Positions 43,276-52,457 of a stretch of 64,000 nt of DNA are shown piece after piece. Both the position numbers and the translations under genes were made by a program. Position 1 is the first letter of the stretch. Every line of letters starts with the position of its first letter. Origin of the DNA: M2408 sp046303515 (GTDB lineage: Bacteria; Bacteroidota; Bacteroidia; Flavobacteriales_D; Crocinitomicaceae); NCBI GenBank assembly GCA_046303515.1, contig JBKCGI010000022.1:22035-86034 (forward strand), given 5' to 3'. The notes below the pieces were generated by a model. The model ran no database searches. It had not been told where the DNA came from and saw only the letters and a list, made by a program, of their open reading frames with translations.

Positions 43276-44991
43276 ATGAAAAAAATTCTATTTACACTTG
43301 TAATTGGCTTGTCATGCTCATTTGCTAAATCACAGGCTGTTTTTAACGTCACTAACCCCTCAAGTATTTCAGGCAATTATGATTTTACTTGGGCAGATCC
43401 TGCTGGGGGTTGGTCTTCACCTGATTTCAATGTTCAAGGTACCTTTATTGAAGACACTTTGATGGTTGCGGATGATGGTTCTCCAGGTTTAAATGCCCAA
43501 GGAAATCCAGTTTCGGCTGAAGCTTGCAATCCCTTGATTAACAATTTGACAGGTAAAATTGCAGTTATTTATAGAAATAATTGTGAATTTGGTACTAAAG
43601 CATTAAATGCTCAAAATGCTGGTGCAATCGGAGTAATTATTATTAACAGAGATTCAGATGTGATTGAAATGGGTCCTGGTGCAGACGGTGTAAACGTAAC
43701 TATTCCTGTTGCTTTTGTATCAAATATTACAGGTGAATTAATAGTTGATGAAATGCTAAATGGTCCTGTAACTGTTTTTATGGGTAACAAGGTTGGTTAT
43801 TTCCAATATGATTTGGGAATGAATCAAGCTGATATTTTTATCCCAAATCCAAATACTAACACTAGTATAATCGCTCAAAATGATACTGAATATTCTGTTA
43901 GAGTTGGTGCTTTTGTAAATAATTTCGGTTATGCAGATCAAGTAAATGGTTCATTAAATGCCGTAATAACTTACAATGGAAATGAAGTATATAATGAGTC
44001 ATCTTCTTTTGATTTACTTTCTTCAGATAATACAGGAATTGAATTGCCTATTTTCTCTCAAACGACTTACCCTGTCGGAAAGTATACAATAACTTACACA
44101 ATAACTAGTCCAAATGCAGATGAATACACAAGCGATAATACTTATTCAACTGATTTCTTCATTTCAAATGAAATTTTTTCTTATGTTGGTTTAAATGCTG
44201 ACAATGAACCACAAGCAACTTCTGGATATAGACCTTCAGGAACTGCTGGTACTGTTTTTACTTCTTGTATTCACTTTAGAGATCCAAATGCCAGCAGAGC
44301 AAAGGCTAAAGGATTATATTTCTCTGGATACAACACTGATCAAGTTTTTGATGGCAGACTAGTAGAAATATACGCATATAAATGGAATAACCAATTTGTA
44401 GATATTAACGATTCAATTAACTCAGTTTTTGATGATTACGAGCAAGTTGGTTTTGCAAATTACAATTATTCTCAAGACAGCATGAATTTGGTGACAGTAT
44501 TTGCTCCTTTTGATAATGATGTTACTTTAATTGACGATCAAAGGTATTTATTTTGTGTTACAACTTATGAGACAGATATGTATTTAGGTTATGGAAACTT
44601 GGATTATAGTACAGTGTACGCGAATGAATTACAACCTTTATTCCCAATTACATGGGATCAGTTCTATTTAGGTGGGTTTGGTGCAGATACACCTCCTTCA
44701 ATTGGTGTAAAACTTCAGGACGTAAATTCATTATCAATCACTGAACAAGATATTAATACTATTTTAGTATATCCAAATCCAGCAACTAATAAAATTAATA
44801 TTTCTGGTGACGATTTAATTAAATATACTACAATTGAATTAAGAGATCAATTGGGTAGATCAATTTCAAGTTGGAATATCAATTCAAATGTAAATTCAAT
44901 CGATGTTTCAAAATTTGCTGCTGGAAATTACTTGCTTGTTCTTACAGGTACTAATGGAACAGAAGTAAAACAAGTTCAAATTAACAAATAA
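43276..44991 (+). CDS. Secreted PA-domain protein with T9SS sorting domain
   Basis: A signal peptide (MKKILFTLVIGLSCSFAKSQ) is followed by a protease-associated (PA) domain at about 60-180, recognised by EACNPLINNLTGKIAVIYR, CEFGTKALNAQNAGAIGVI and IPVAFVSNITGELI. A beta-rich region of unknown function and a type A sorting domain from about 485 (ILVYPNPATNKINI to VKQVQINK) complete the 571 residues. PA domains usually sit beside peptidases; none is found in this chain, so it may be an adhesin or a partner of the protease upstream. Exported by T9SS. Confidence 0.85.
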   Translation: MKKILFTLVIGLSCSFAKSQAVFNVTNPSSISGNYDFTWADPAGGWSSPDFNVQGTFIEDTLMVADDGSPGLNAQGNPVSAEACNPLINNLTGKIAVIYRNNCEFGTKALNAQNAGAIGVIIINRDSDVIEMGPGADGVNVTIPVAFVSNITGELIVDEMLNGPVTVFMGNKVGYFQYDLGMNQADIFIPNPNTNTSIIAQNDTEYSVRVGAFVNNFGYADQVNGSLNAVITYNGNEVYNESSSFDLLSSDNTGIELPIFSQTTYPVGKYTITYTITSPNADEYTSDNTYSTDFFISNEIFSYVGLNADNEPQATSGYRPSGTAGTVFTSCIHFRDPNASRAKAKGLYFSGYNTDQVFDGRLVEIYAYKWNNQFVDINDSINSVFDDYEQVGFANYNYSQDSMNLVTVFAPFDNDVTLIDDQRYLFCVTTYETDMYLGYGNLDYSTVYANELQPLFPITWDQFYLGGFGADTPPSIGVKLQDVNSLSITEQDINTILVYPNPATNKINISGDDLIKYTTIELRDQLGRSISSWNINSNVNSIDVSKFAAGNYLLVLTGTNGTEVKQVQINK

Positions 44992-45011
44992 GATAAAAGA
45001 ACTTTAGAACT

Positions 45012-45046
45012 AAAAAAAAGCCTCGTTAATAGCGAGGCTTTTTTTG
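45012..45046. terminator. Bidirectional terminator
   Basis: AAAGCCTCG pairs with CGAGGCTTT around a 7-base loop, with A-run before and T-run after. It lies between the convergent PA-domain gene and the small minus-strand gene at 45068 and could serve both. Confidence 0.85.
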
Positions 45047-45067
45047 TATTCAAAATTTGATTGATTT

Positions 45068-45418
45068 CTAATTCCAATTTATAATGTCATTTCCTTTTAA
45101 GGATTTGTCGAAAGCCTTGCGCATGATAATAATTTTTCGAGCAGCTTTAGTGTCACCTTTTAAAGCCTTGTGCTTTAGCTTGTAATATAAATCTAAACTC
45201 AATCCAAACAGATCATGATCTAATTGTTTCTTGATTTCAGCAATTTTGCCATTAATTTCAATTAATAGATATTCCAATTCACCTAATTCTTGTAATTCAG
45301 TGTCAGAAATATCTACTTTTTTAATTAAATCGGTATATCTTGGCAAAGAAATATTCAATAGCTTCGTAAAACGATCTAATTCAATATTTAATTGCTCTTG
45401 ATATGTTTTAAAATCCAT
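45068..45418 (-). CDS. Hypothetical helical protein, 116 residues
   Basis: Not recognised. The protein is soluble and almost fully helical, with heptad-like stretches (LQELGELEYLLIEINGKIAEIKK in parts) and a basic region near the end (GDTKAARKIIIMRKAF). No signal, no membrane span and no Cys. It lies opposite to both neighbours and shares a terminator with the PA-domain gene. The codon style is like the rest of the window, and the frame is complete from ATG to stop, so it is likely a real gene. Confidence 0.65.
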   Translation of the reverse strand: MDFKTYQEQLNIELDRFTKLLNISLPRYTDLIKKVDISDTELQELGELEYLLIEINGKIAEIKKQLDHDLFGLSLDLYYKLKHKALKGDTKAARKIIIMRKAFDKSLKGNDIINWN

Positions 45419-45519
45419 TTTATTATCACTTAGATTAAACTAAAGTAGAAAAAATAAATTAACTTTCCAAACTTTTAAATGAATTTAACAACTAAAACGG
45501 TTTAAAGTTTAGGTTAATT

Positions 45520-46641
45520 ATGGCAGGTATTTATATTCATATTCCATTTTGTAAACAGAAATGTACGTATTGTGATTTTCATTTCAGTACAACATTTGAT
45601 CGATATCGCTCGCAAATGCTAAAAGCTATGCTACATGAAATTGATTCAAGATCCTCAGAGCTAAATGAAAAAATTAAAACAATTTATTTTGGAGGTGGTA
45701 CGCCAAGTTTGTTAAAATCAGAAGAAATTAAGGAATTTTTAATAATTATTAATTCAAAATATGAGCTGAGTGATGACGTTGAAATCACATTAGAAGCTAA
45801 TCCAGATGATATTTCAACCGATAATGTGAAGGAATGGGTAAACTTAGGTATAAATCGACTAAGCATAGGAATCCAATCTTTTGACAATGAAGATTTATTG
45901 TGGATGAATCGAGCACATAATGCGAAAGAAAGTCTTGAAGCAGTAAAAATTGCACAAATGAATGGTATTGATAATATCAGCATTGATTTGATTTATGGTT
46001 TGCCCAATATGGATGAAAAGCGTTGGAAAAAGCAAATTAAGCAAGCTACAGTATTAAATGTAAAACATATTTCAGCTTATTGTTTGACAGTTGAAGAAAA
46101 AACCAAATTAAATCAATTGGTTAAAACAAAAGCCATAGTTCCAGCAAATAACGAGATGCAAGCCAAACATTTTGAAATTTTACAAGAAGAATTAAAAAAA
46201 GCGAGTTTTATTCAATACGAAATATCAAATTTTGGTATAGAAAATTATTTCTCTAAACACAACAGTTCCTATTGGAAAGGTGAAAAATATATGGGAATAG
46301 GACCTTCTGCGCATTCCTTTGATGGTAAAAATAGATCTTGGAACATATCAAATAATGCTTTGTATATTGCAGGATTGGAAAAAAATCAACGAAATTTTAC
46401 AAGTGAAGAATTAAGTCCAAAAGATATTTTTAATGAATATTTAATGACTGGCCTTAGAACAACGTGGGGAGTAAATTTATCCAAATTAAATGCAATAATT
46501 CCACTAACAGATTCGTTTAATGAGAAGATGAAGCATTTGTTAAGCGAAGAAAAAGCTTTTGTTAAAGAAGATAATTTGTATTTGACTGAAAAGGGAATGT
46601 TGTTCGCTGATGCCATTGCGCTCGAGTTATTTGAAGATTAG
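45520..46641 (+). CDS. hemW: HemW-like radical SAM protein (heme chaperone)
   Basis: Radical-SAM protein of the HemN/HemW group, 373 residues, the shorter HemW length. The start IYIHIPFCKQKCTYCDF has the CxxxCxxC motif (Cys11, 15, 18) and follows directly on the ATG, as in HemW; it lacks the N-terminal extension with a further Cys that marks true coproporphyrinogen dehydrogenase HemN. TIYFGGGTPSLL, LEANPDD, IQSFDNEDLLWMNRAHN and DLIYGLPN are family motifs. HemW binds heme and delivers it to membrane enzymes. The gene stands alone. Confidence 0.92.
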   Translation: MAGIYIHIPFCKQKCTYCDFHFSTTFDRYRSQMLKAMLHEIDSRSSELNEKIKTIYFGGGTPSLLKSEEIKEFLIIINSKYELSDDVEITLEANPDDISTDNVKEWVNLGINRLSIGIQSFDNEDLLWMNRAHNAKESLEAVKIAQMNGIDNISIDLIYGLPNMDEKRWKKQIKQATVLNVKHISAYCLTVEEKTKLNQLVKTKAIVPANNEMQAKHFEILQEELKKASFIQYEISNFGIENYFSKHNSSYWKGEKYMGIGPSAHSFDGKNRSWNISNNALYIAGLEKNQRNFTSEELSPKDIFNEYLMTGLRTTWGVNLSKLNAIIPLTDSFNEKMKHLLSEEKAFVKEDNLYLTEKGMLFADAIALELFED

Positions 46642-46723
46642 CAATTCACATTCTTATCTTCATAACCTTTTGGAATGATTTTGGATGTATGTTTATTAAT
46701 TGATAACTTAGATAAAAAAAGCC

Positions 46724-48049
46724 ATGGCAAAACCGACAAAAATATACGTATTAGATACCTCTGTATTACTTCACGATCACCAATCTTTATTGACATTCAA
46801 GAAAAACAATGTAGCTATTCCAATTACGGTTTTAGAAGAATTAGACAAGTTTAAGATTGGTAACGATACTAAAAATTTCTCTGCAAGAGAGGTAATTCGT
46901 TTCATTGATAAATTAATTGGTAACGATGATTTGAATCAATGGAAGAAATTGGGAGCCGAATTAGGTAAATTCAAAATCGTTTTAGACCATTCTCCAGTTG
47001 AATTAAACGCCGAATACATTTTCTCAGTAGGGAAAAATGATCATAAAATCATCAACGCTGGTTTAGCATTAAAAGAAAACGATCCAAAGTCTGAGGTAAT
47101 TTTAGTAACGAAAGATATTAATTTACGCATAAAAGCTAAAGCCTTAGGATTAAAAGCAGAAGATTACGAAACGGGGAAAGTAGAGACAGATCATATTGAA
47201 GACACCAGTTATTACAGTATTGACGGCTTAGATTCTGATGTTATTCGCGATATTTTCACCAAAGAATCAATCGAAGAAAACGGAATTTTAGGAAATAAAA
47301 AAGTAGCAAATGGTTACTATATCTTAAAAAATGGAAAAGCATCCACCTTAGCTTTTTACAATACCGAAAAAAATACGATTGATAGAGTCGATAAGACTTT
47401 TGTATACGGAATAAAAGCAAAAAATGCAGAACAAGCTTTTGCTACGCACGCACTTTTGAATCCAAGTATTAAATTGGTGGCGCTTCAAGGTGTTGCTGGT
47501 ACAGGAAAAACCTTGTTAGCTTTAGCGAGTGCTTTAGAACAGCATGGGCAATACCAACAAATCATTTTAGCACGACCAATCATTCCACTTTCAAACAAAG
47601 ATATCGGATTTCTACCTGGTGATGCCAACGACAAAATTGGTCCATACATGGAACCTTTGTGGGATAATTTGAAGTTTATCAAGTCTCAATTTGGAGAAAA
47701 TGAGAAGAAACGAAAAGTCTTAGACGAAATGGAGCAAAACGGGAAATTGATAATCACTCCTTTGGCATTTATCCGTGGAAGAAGTTTATCAAATATCCTT
47801 TTCATTGTAGATGAAGCACAAAACTTAACACCACACGAAGTCAAAACAATCATTACTCGAGCTGGAGAAAACACAAAAATCATTTTTACAGGCGATGTGA
47901 GACAAATCGATACGCCGTATTTGGATGAACACAGTTGTGGTTTGGCTTATTTGATTGACAAGTTGAAAAATCAACCGTTATTTGCACAGGTAAAATTAGA
48001 AAAAGGAGAACGTTCCGAATTGGCTAATTTGGCAAATGAGTTGTTGTAA
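46724..48049 (+). CDS. PIN domain-PhoH family ATPase
   Basis: A 441-residue fusion of an N-terminal PIN ribonuclease domain (about 5-150: YVLDTSVLLHDHQSL, and LEELDKFK, with acidic metal-binding residues) and a C-terminal PhoH-type P-loop ATPase (about 235-440: QGVAGTGKTLLALASAL, LFIVDEAQNLTPHE and TGDVRQID). This is the PhoH2/YlaK-type arrangement, thought to unwind and cut RNA. The full set of motifs is present. It stands alone and is followed by a hairpin that may be its terminator. Confidence 0.93.
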   Translation: MAKPTKIYVLDTSVLLHDHQSLLTFKKNNVAIPITVLEELDKFKIGNDTKNFSAREVIRFIDKLIGNDDLNQWKKLGAELGKFKIVLDHSPVELNAEYIFSVGKNDHKIINAGLALKENDPKSEVILVTKDINLRIKAKALGLKAEDYETGKVETDHIEDTSYYSIDGLDSDVIRDIFTKESIEENGILGNKKVANGYYILKNGKASTLAFYNTEKNTIDRVDKTFVYGIKAKNAEQAFATHALLNPSIKLVALQGVAGTGKTLLALASALEQHGQYQQIILARPIIPLSNKDIGFLPGDANDKIGPYMEPLWDNLKFIKSQFGENEKKRKVLDEMEQNGKLIITPLAFIRGRSLSNILFIVDEAQNLTPHEVKTIITRAGENTKIIFTGDVRQIDTPYLDEHSCGLAYLIDKLKNQPLFAQVKLEKGERSELANLANELL

Positions 48050-48060
48050 AAAAACAATAT

Positions 48061-48103
48061 AAAAAAATGTGGTGGCGCAATGCCCTGCACCACTACATTT
48101 TTT
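48061..48103 (+). terminator. Hairpin after the PhoH-family gene
   Basis: AAAATGTGGTG pairs with CACCACTACATTTT (two unpaired bases) around GCGCAATGCCCTG, ending in a T run. It acts as a terminator by form; the GCAATGCCCTGCACCAC core looks like a mobile hairpin repeat used as one. Confidence 0.65.
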
Positions 48104-48176
48104 GAAAAATCAATTAATTTGTTAGCTCGTTGAAATTATGGATTTCTTTCTACTTTTACATCTTCTTAAGAAAAAC

Positions 48177-48764
48177 ATGAAATTAACAATTCTTGCTGCC
48201 TTAATAATTTTCTTCAACGACTTTATTTTTGCTCAGAGCATTCCAATTGAAAAAATTAATTCTGAATGGAAAGAAGATTCAATTTTTCTTCCTTTCAAAG
48301 CTGATTTGAAAGAATTTGATGAGTTTTTGATATATTATAATGGAAGTTCTTGGACTAAAAATACTTTATATTTTGTACTTGGCAAAAAGAACACTAAGTG
48401 GAGAGCTTTCAATTATGAAATTAAATATAAAGGCGAATTTTATCCAGATCAAAAAGAATTTAAAATCGAAAAGAAATCTACTAAAGTTAAAACGTCAGAA
48501 ATTACCAACTTTTTCTTTTTTTTAGATTCTACAAATTTTTGGAATCTAAGTCAGGATAGTTTGGATAACAACCGTTCATTGTTTATTACTGATGGAAGTT
48601 TTGATATGATAATTTTACACGCACAAAACAATTCTTTCGCTGTTTCTGCATATATGGTTGAGTATTACTTCGAATCCTTCAAAGATGCTCACAGAAAAAT
48701 TTTTATTCAAAACAAAAATAAACTTATTTGCCTTTTTAGGAAAAAAAGATACAAATGTAAATAA
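48177..48764 (+). CDS. Hypothetical secreted protein, 195 residues
   Basis: Not recognised. From ATG 48177 there is a signal peptide (MKLTILAALIIFFNDFIFAQ, cleavage before S), then a soluble part rich in Lys, Phe and Asp. It ends KLICLFRKKRYKCK with two Cys. The open frame goes up to 48138, but TTG at 48130 and TACTTTTA at 48151-48158 (18 bases apart) may be the promoter, which favours 48177. No neighbour suggests a role. Confidence 0.6.
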   Translation: MKLTILAALIIFFNDFIFAQSIPIEKINSEWKEDSIFLPFKADLKEFDEFLIYYNGSSWTKNTLYFVLGKKNTKWRAFNYEIKYKGEFYPDQKEFKIEKKSTKVKTSEITNFFFFLDSTNFWNLSQDSLDNNRSLFITDGSFDMIILHAQNNSFAVSAYMVEYYFESFKDAHRKIFIQNKNKLICLFRKKRYKCK

Positions 48765-48791
48765 TTGTCAGAATTTTACTGAAATCATATT

Positions 48792-48819
48792 GGGTGATTG
48801 AGCGGAGTCGAAATCACCC
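48792..48819. repeat. Hairpin repeat overlapping the end of the aspartate kinase gene
   Basis: GGGTGATT pairs with AATCACCC around GAGCGGAGTCGA. The GAGCGGAGTCGAAAT core is of a kind I know as a dispersed gap repeat in this phylum. The stop codon of the kinase lies within the right arm. Confidence 0.6.
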
Positions 48820-50088
48820 CAAATCCTTCATTAAAATACGAATTGTATAACGCGTTTTTTGTTCCATGATTAAATCTTTATTCACCATCACACGGTCAAT
48901 TGTTTCTTGGTTATAGTGTCTAATTGTAACTAGTTCCAAGTTTTGATTGTAGCGCACTTCGTAAGATTCCTTGAACAAATCATAGATTTCTTGGATATCA
49001 ATTTTGTTTTGATCTAGAGCAAATGAAAAACTCAAAGCAGAATTTTGCATCACGTTTATTTTGGCACCAACCTTAGCTAATTTATCAAAAATCGCACTCA
49101 AATTTTCTTCTACGATGAAAGAAAAATCTTTCGGTGTAATAGAGAACAAGACTTGATTCATCTTGAAAATAAAAGATGGCACCAAGTGGTCAAATTCTGT
49201 TGATTCTTGTATGATTGTCCCTTCAGCATTTGGGTCAACAAAAGATTTGACGTACAAAGGAATTTTCTTATTTTGAAGCGGTTTTATTGTTTTTGGATGG
49301 ATAACTGTTGCTCCATAGTATGAAAGTTCAATTGCTTCTCTGAAAGAAATTTTATCCAATTTTATCGTGTCGTCAAACCATTTTGGATCTGCGTTTAACA
49401 TTCCAGGAACATCCTTCCAAATTGTAACATTTTCAGCATTGAGGCAATATGCGAAAATTCCCGCTGTATAATCTGATCCCTCACGACCTAAAGTTGTTGT
49501 GAAACCTTCAGTAGTATGTCCCACAAATCCTTGAGTGATAAAAGTATCGGAGTTATGAATTTGTGGATTAACGGCATTCAAAATTAATTCCTCGGTTTTT
49601 TTCCAATCTACATTTGCATCTCTATAGTTATGGTCTGTTCTAATCAATTTTCTAGCATCAATCCAAGTAGATTTTTCACCTAATTCTCTCAAATAGGCTT
49701 CAACAATGAGTGTACTAATAACTTCACCTAATGAAACTATTTGATCATATTCAAAATGATAATTGTCTGAAAAAACTTGCTGTTTTTTAAGTCTTAAATT
49801 CTCAAAAATTGTGTCTAGTTGTGCGTAAACTTTAAAGTGTTTTTCTGTAAATAAATCATCTAATATGGTTAAATGAAAATCATATAATTGGTCAACTAGA
49901 AGGTCAAATTTTTGTTCGTTTTGATCTTTTAAAGCAACGACAATTTCCTCCAATAAGTTTGTTGATTTTCCCATTGCAGAAACAACAACAACTTTTTTAG
50001 AATGCTCAAACAAGGAAAGGATTTTGGCAACATTTTTTACAGAAGGTGCATCTTTTACAGAGGCTCCACCAAATTTAAATACTAACAT
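48814..50088 (-). CDS. Aspartate kinase
   Basis: Monofunctional enzyme phosphorylating aspartate, the first step to lysine (DAP), threonine and methionine. The N-terminus MLVFKFGGASVKDA is the kinase signature KFGG(T/A)S; TQGFVGHTTEGFTTTLGREGSDYTA is the substrate and nucleotide site (in parts); an ACT-type regulatory part follows from about 300 (ITPKDFSFIVEENLSAIF). The length of 424 residues suits the AK family. The start is the ATG at 50088. The 158-base gap upstream is shared with the divergent OppA-like gene. No other gene of the pathway is near. Confidence 0.93.
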   Translation of the reverse strand: MLVFKFGGASVKDAPSVKNVAKILSLFEHSKKVVVVSAMGKSTNLLEEIVVALKDQNEQKFDLLVDQLYDFHLTILDDLFTEKHFKVYAQLDTIFENLRLKKQQVFSDNYHFEYDQIVSLGEVISTLIVEAYLRELGEKSTWIDARKLIRTDHNYRDANVDWKKTEELILNAVNPQIHNSDTFITQGFVGHTTEGFTTTLGREGSDYTAGIFAYCLNAENVTIWKDVPGMLNADPKWFDDTIKLDKISFREAIELSYYGATVIHPKTIKPLQNKKIPLYVKSFVDPNAEGTIIQESTEFDHLVPSFIFKMNQVLFSITPKDFSFIVEENLSAIFDKLAKVGAKINVMQNSALSFSFALDQNKIDIQEIYDLFKESYEVRYNQNLELVTIRHYNQETIDRVMVNKDLIMEQKTRYTIRILMKDLG

Positions 50089-50214
50089 CTAATTTTTTTT
50101 TGCGAAATTACAAAATATAGGAAAATTAAGAGTTCATTTTTTTATAAAAAAAATCACAAAATGTCGTAAAATAGTTATTTCTTTAGTAAAGCTATTAATT
50201 AGTATTTTTTTTAC

Positions 50215-50222
50215 TATATTTG
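50215..50222 (+). promoter_or_regulatory. -7 box of the OppA-like gene
   Basis: TATATTTG is a full match to TAnnTTTG, 24 bases before the ATG at 50247. Confidence 0.4.
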
Positions 50223-50246
50223 TTGGCAAAAACAAAACATCAATAA

Positions 50247-51962
50247 ATGTTTAAAAAGTTAATATACCTTGTTTCAACAGCTCTTTTAATTGCATCTTGC
50301 TCGAATGAGGAAGTCGATATTTCCCAACTTAAAGCAAATGGAGGAGCTAAGTATGGTGGTGAATTTAGATTTATGTCTTCTGAACAGATCACTACTTTAT
50401 TCCCAGTTACAACTAGTGATGTTTACAACCAAAGAATTGTTTCTCAGATTTTTGAATCACCTCTAAAAATTGATTTAGAAACAAATAAAGTTACGCCTAA
50501 TCTAGCTGAAAGTTTTACTGTTACGCCTGATGCTAAAAAATTTACGCTTAAAATTCGTGAAGGGGTTGTTTTTCATGATGACGAATGTTTTTCAGGGGGA
50601 ACAGGAAGAGAATTGACTGCTGAAGATGTTAAATACGCCTTAGATTTCGCTTGTAGTGGTTTGAAGATAAATGAAATGAGTTGGATGTTGGTTGACAAAA
50701 TCCGAGGAGCTAAAGAATTTAATGCAAAGTCAAAATCTAGTCTTCCTGAGGGAGGAGTAAGTGGTATTAAAGTTGTCGATGGAAATACAGTTACTATTGA
50801 ATTAGTTGAACCTTTTGTTGGTTTTGATAAAGTGTTGACGCATTCAAGTTTAGGAGTTTTTCCTAGAGAAGCATATGAGACCTACAAAAATGAAGTTAGA
50901 AAACATCCAATTGGTACTGGGCCGTTTAAATTACAAACATGGGATGACAAACAAGTAGTTTTAGCTCGCAATAACAAGTATTGGAGAAAGGATGATTTTG
51001 GAAATCAATTGCCATTTTTGGAAAAAATAACATTAACTTATGCTCAAAATAAAAAGAGTGAATTAATGGCCTTTAGAAATAAATCGATTGATTTAGTTTT
51101 GGAAATTCCGGTTGACGAAATTGAAAACGTTTTAGGTTCCTTGGAGGATGCTCAGGCTGGTATGACAGTGAAGCATAAAATTGATTCTAAAAACAGTTTA
51201 AGTTCTACTTATTTTGGTTTTGCTCATCAAACTGCTCCTTTTAATAATGTTAAGGTAAGGCAAGCGTTTAACATGGCTATTGACAGAAATTTCATAGTTA
51301 ATTATTATTTAAAAGGTGAAGGTTATCCATCGGTATATGGTTTTGTTCCTTCTATTGAGGGGTATTCAAATAATCGTGTGAAAGGATATATATTGGATAT
51401 TGTAAAAGCTAAAGCATTATTGGCAGACGCTGGTTATAAAGATGGTTCCAATTTTCCAACAATCGATTTGTATGTAAATGCTCGTAAAGGCGATCCAATA
51501 TTTTTATTAGCTTTAGGTGTTAAAGACCAATTGAAAGCAAATTTAAATGTAAATATTAACATTAAGGTTTGTTCAATTGAAGCACGTGATAAAGCAATTG
51601 CTAATGGTTCTGCAAAATTTTGGAGAGGAGGTTGGATTGCTGATTACCCAGATCCAGAAAATTTCTTGAATTTATTTTCTAGCGACCACATTGGATCTAA
51701 TTCTACAACAATGAATCCAGTTAAATACAAATCGGTTGAATATGATCGTTTGTTAGCAAGTTCAATGAAAGAACGAAATCCGAAAATTAGAAATGAATTT
51801 TTCGTTAAATGTGATCAAATGTTAATTGATGATGCAGTGATTATGCCTTTGATTAACGATGATTTCATCACGATGATTAATTCTAAAATTAAAAATTTTG
51901 AAACAAACTCGATGGAGATGTTAGATTTTTCTACTATCTTTATCAAGGAACCTAAAAAATAG
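50247..51962 (+). CDS. OppA/DppA-type peptide-binding lipoprotein
   Basis: Solute-binding protein (SBP family 5) of an ABC peptide importer. The lipobox is ALLIASCS (Cys18). Family features are YNQRIVSQIFESPLKID, LAESFTVTPDAKKFTLKIREGVVFHDD, ELTAEDVKYALDFA, HPIGTGPFKL and VRQAFNMAIDRNFIV. The end DDAVIMPLINDDFITMIN is typical. The length is 571 residues. The permease and ATPase genes are not adjacent, so it is an orphan in this window. A terminator lies about 50 bases past the stop. Confidence 0.92.
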   Translation: MFKKLIYLVSTALLIASCSNEEVDISQLKANGGAKYGGEFRFMSSEQITTLFPVTTSDVYNQRIVSQIFESPLKIDLETNKVTPNLAESFTVTPDAKKFTLKIREGVVFHDDECFSGGTGRELTAEDVKYALDFACSGLKINEMSWMLVDKIRGAKEFNAKSKSSLPEGGVSGIKVVDGNTVTIELVEPFVGFDKVLTHSSLGVFPREAYETYKNEVRKHPIGTGPFKLQTWDDKQVVLARNNKYWRKDDFGNQLPFLEKITLTYAQNKKSELMAFRNKSIDLVLEIPVDEIENVLGSLEDAQAGMTVKHKIDSKNSLSSTYFGFAHQTAPFNNVKVRQAFNMAIDRNFIVNYYLKGEGYPSVYGFVPSIEGYSNNRVKGYILDIVKAKALLADAGYKDGSNFPTIDLYVNARKGDPIFLLALGVKDQLKANLNVNINIKVCSIEARDKAIANGSAKFWRGGWIADYPDPENFLNLFSSDHIGSNSTTMNPVKYKSVEYDRLLASSMKERNPKIRNEFFVKCDQMLIDDAVIMPLINDDFITMINSKIKNFETNSMEMLDFSTIFIKEPKK

Positions 51963-52009
51963 TTTTAGGTTAATTTTTATAAACAATTTAATAGCTCTCA
52001 GCTTGCAAG

Positions 52010-52041
52010 TAAAAGTGCTTTTACAAAAAGGCACTTTTTTT
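52010..52041 (+). terminator. Terminator after the OppA-like gene
   Basis: AAAAGTGC pairs with GCACTTTT around a 12-base loop and is followed by T. The T run touches the ATG at 52042 of the next gene. Confidence 0.8.
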
Positions 52042-52452
52042 ATGAACTTAATTTTTTATACTATGAATGGAGTAGGTGTTTTTGCAGTATTAATTCTTTT
52101 GTTAATTTATTTTGGAATCATTGCCTTAATGATTATTTCCATGTGGAAGATTTTTACAAAGGCTGGAAAAGAAGGCTGGGCTTCCATCGTACCTTTTTAC
52201 AATTTGTACGTAATGGTAGAAATATCAAAAAAACCAACTTGGTGGTTCGGAATGATGTTTGTGCCATTTGCAAATTTTGTATTTATGATTATGATCATGA
52301 ATGGAATCAGCAAAAGTTTTGGAAAAAGTGAAGGTTTTACGGTTGGAATGATATTTTTACCATATGTATTCTACCCAATTTTAGCTTTTGGTGATGCTCA
52401 GTATGTTGATGCTCAAAAGCAAGAAAATAAAGATCTTTTAGATTCTTTCTAA
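52042..52452 (+). CDS. DUF5684-like small membrane protein
   Basis: A 136-residue protein with about four hydrophobic segments. The pattern WKIFTKAGKEGWASIVPFYNLYVMVEISKKPTWW (read in parts) is that of DUF5684, found in many phyla, sometimes linked to signal peptidase; function unknown. The open frame starts at 52003 but this would translate through the terminator hairpin, so 52042 or the in-frame ATG at 52063 (NGVGVFAVL) is more likely; the latter leaves room for a leader. The tail is charged (DAQKQENKDLLDSF). Confidence 0.78.
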   Translation: MNLIFYTMNGVGVFAVLILLLIYFGIIALMIISMWKIFTKAGKEGWASIVPFYNLYVMVEISKKPTWWFGMMFVPFANFVFMIMIMNGISKSFGKSEGFTVGMIFLPYVFYPILAFGDAQYVDAQKQENKDLLDSF

Positions 52453-52457
52453 CACTT

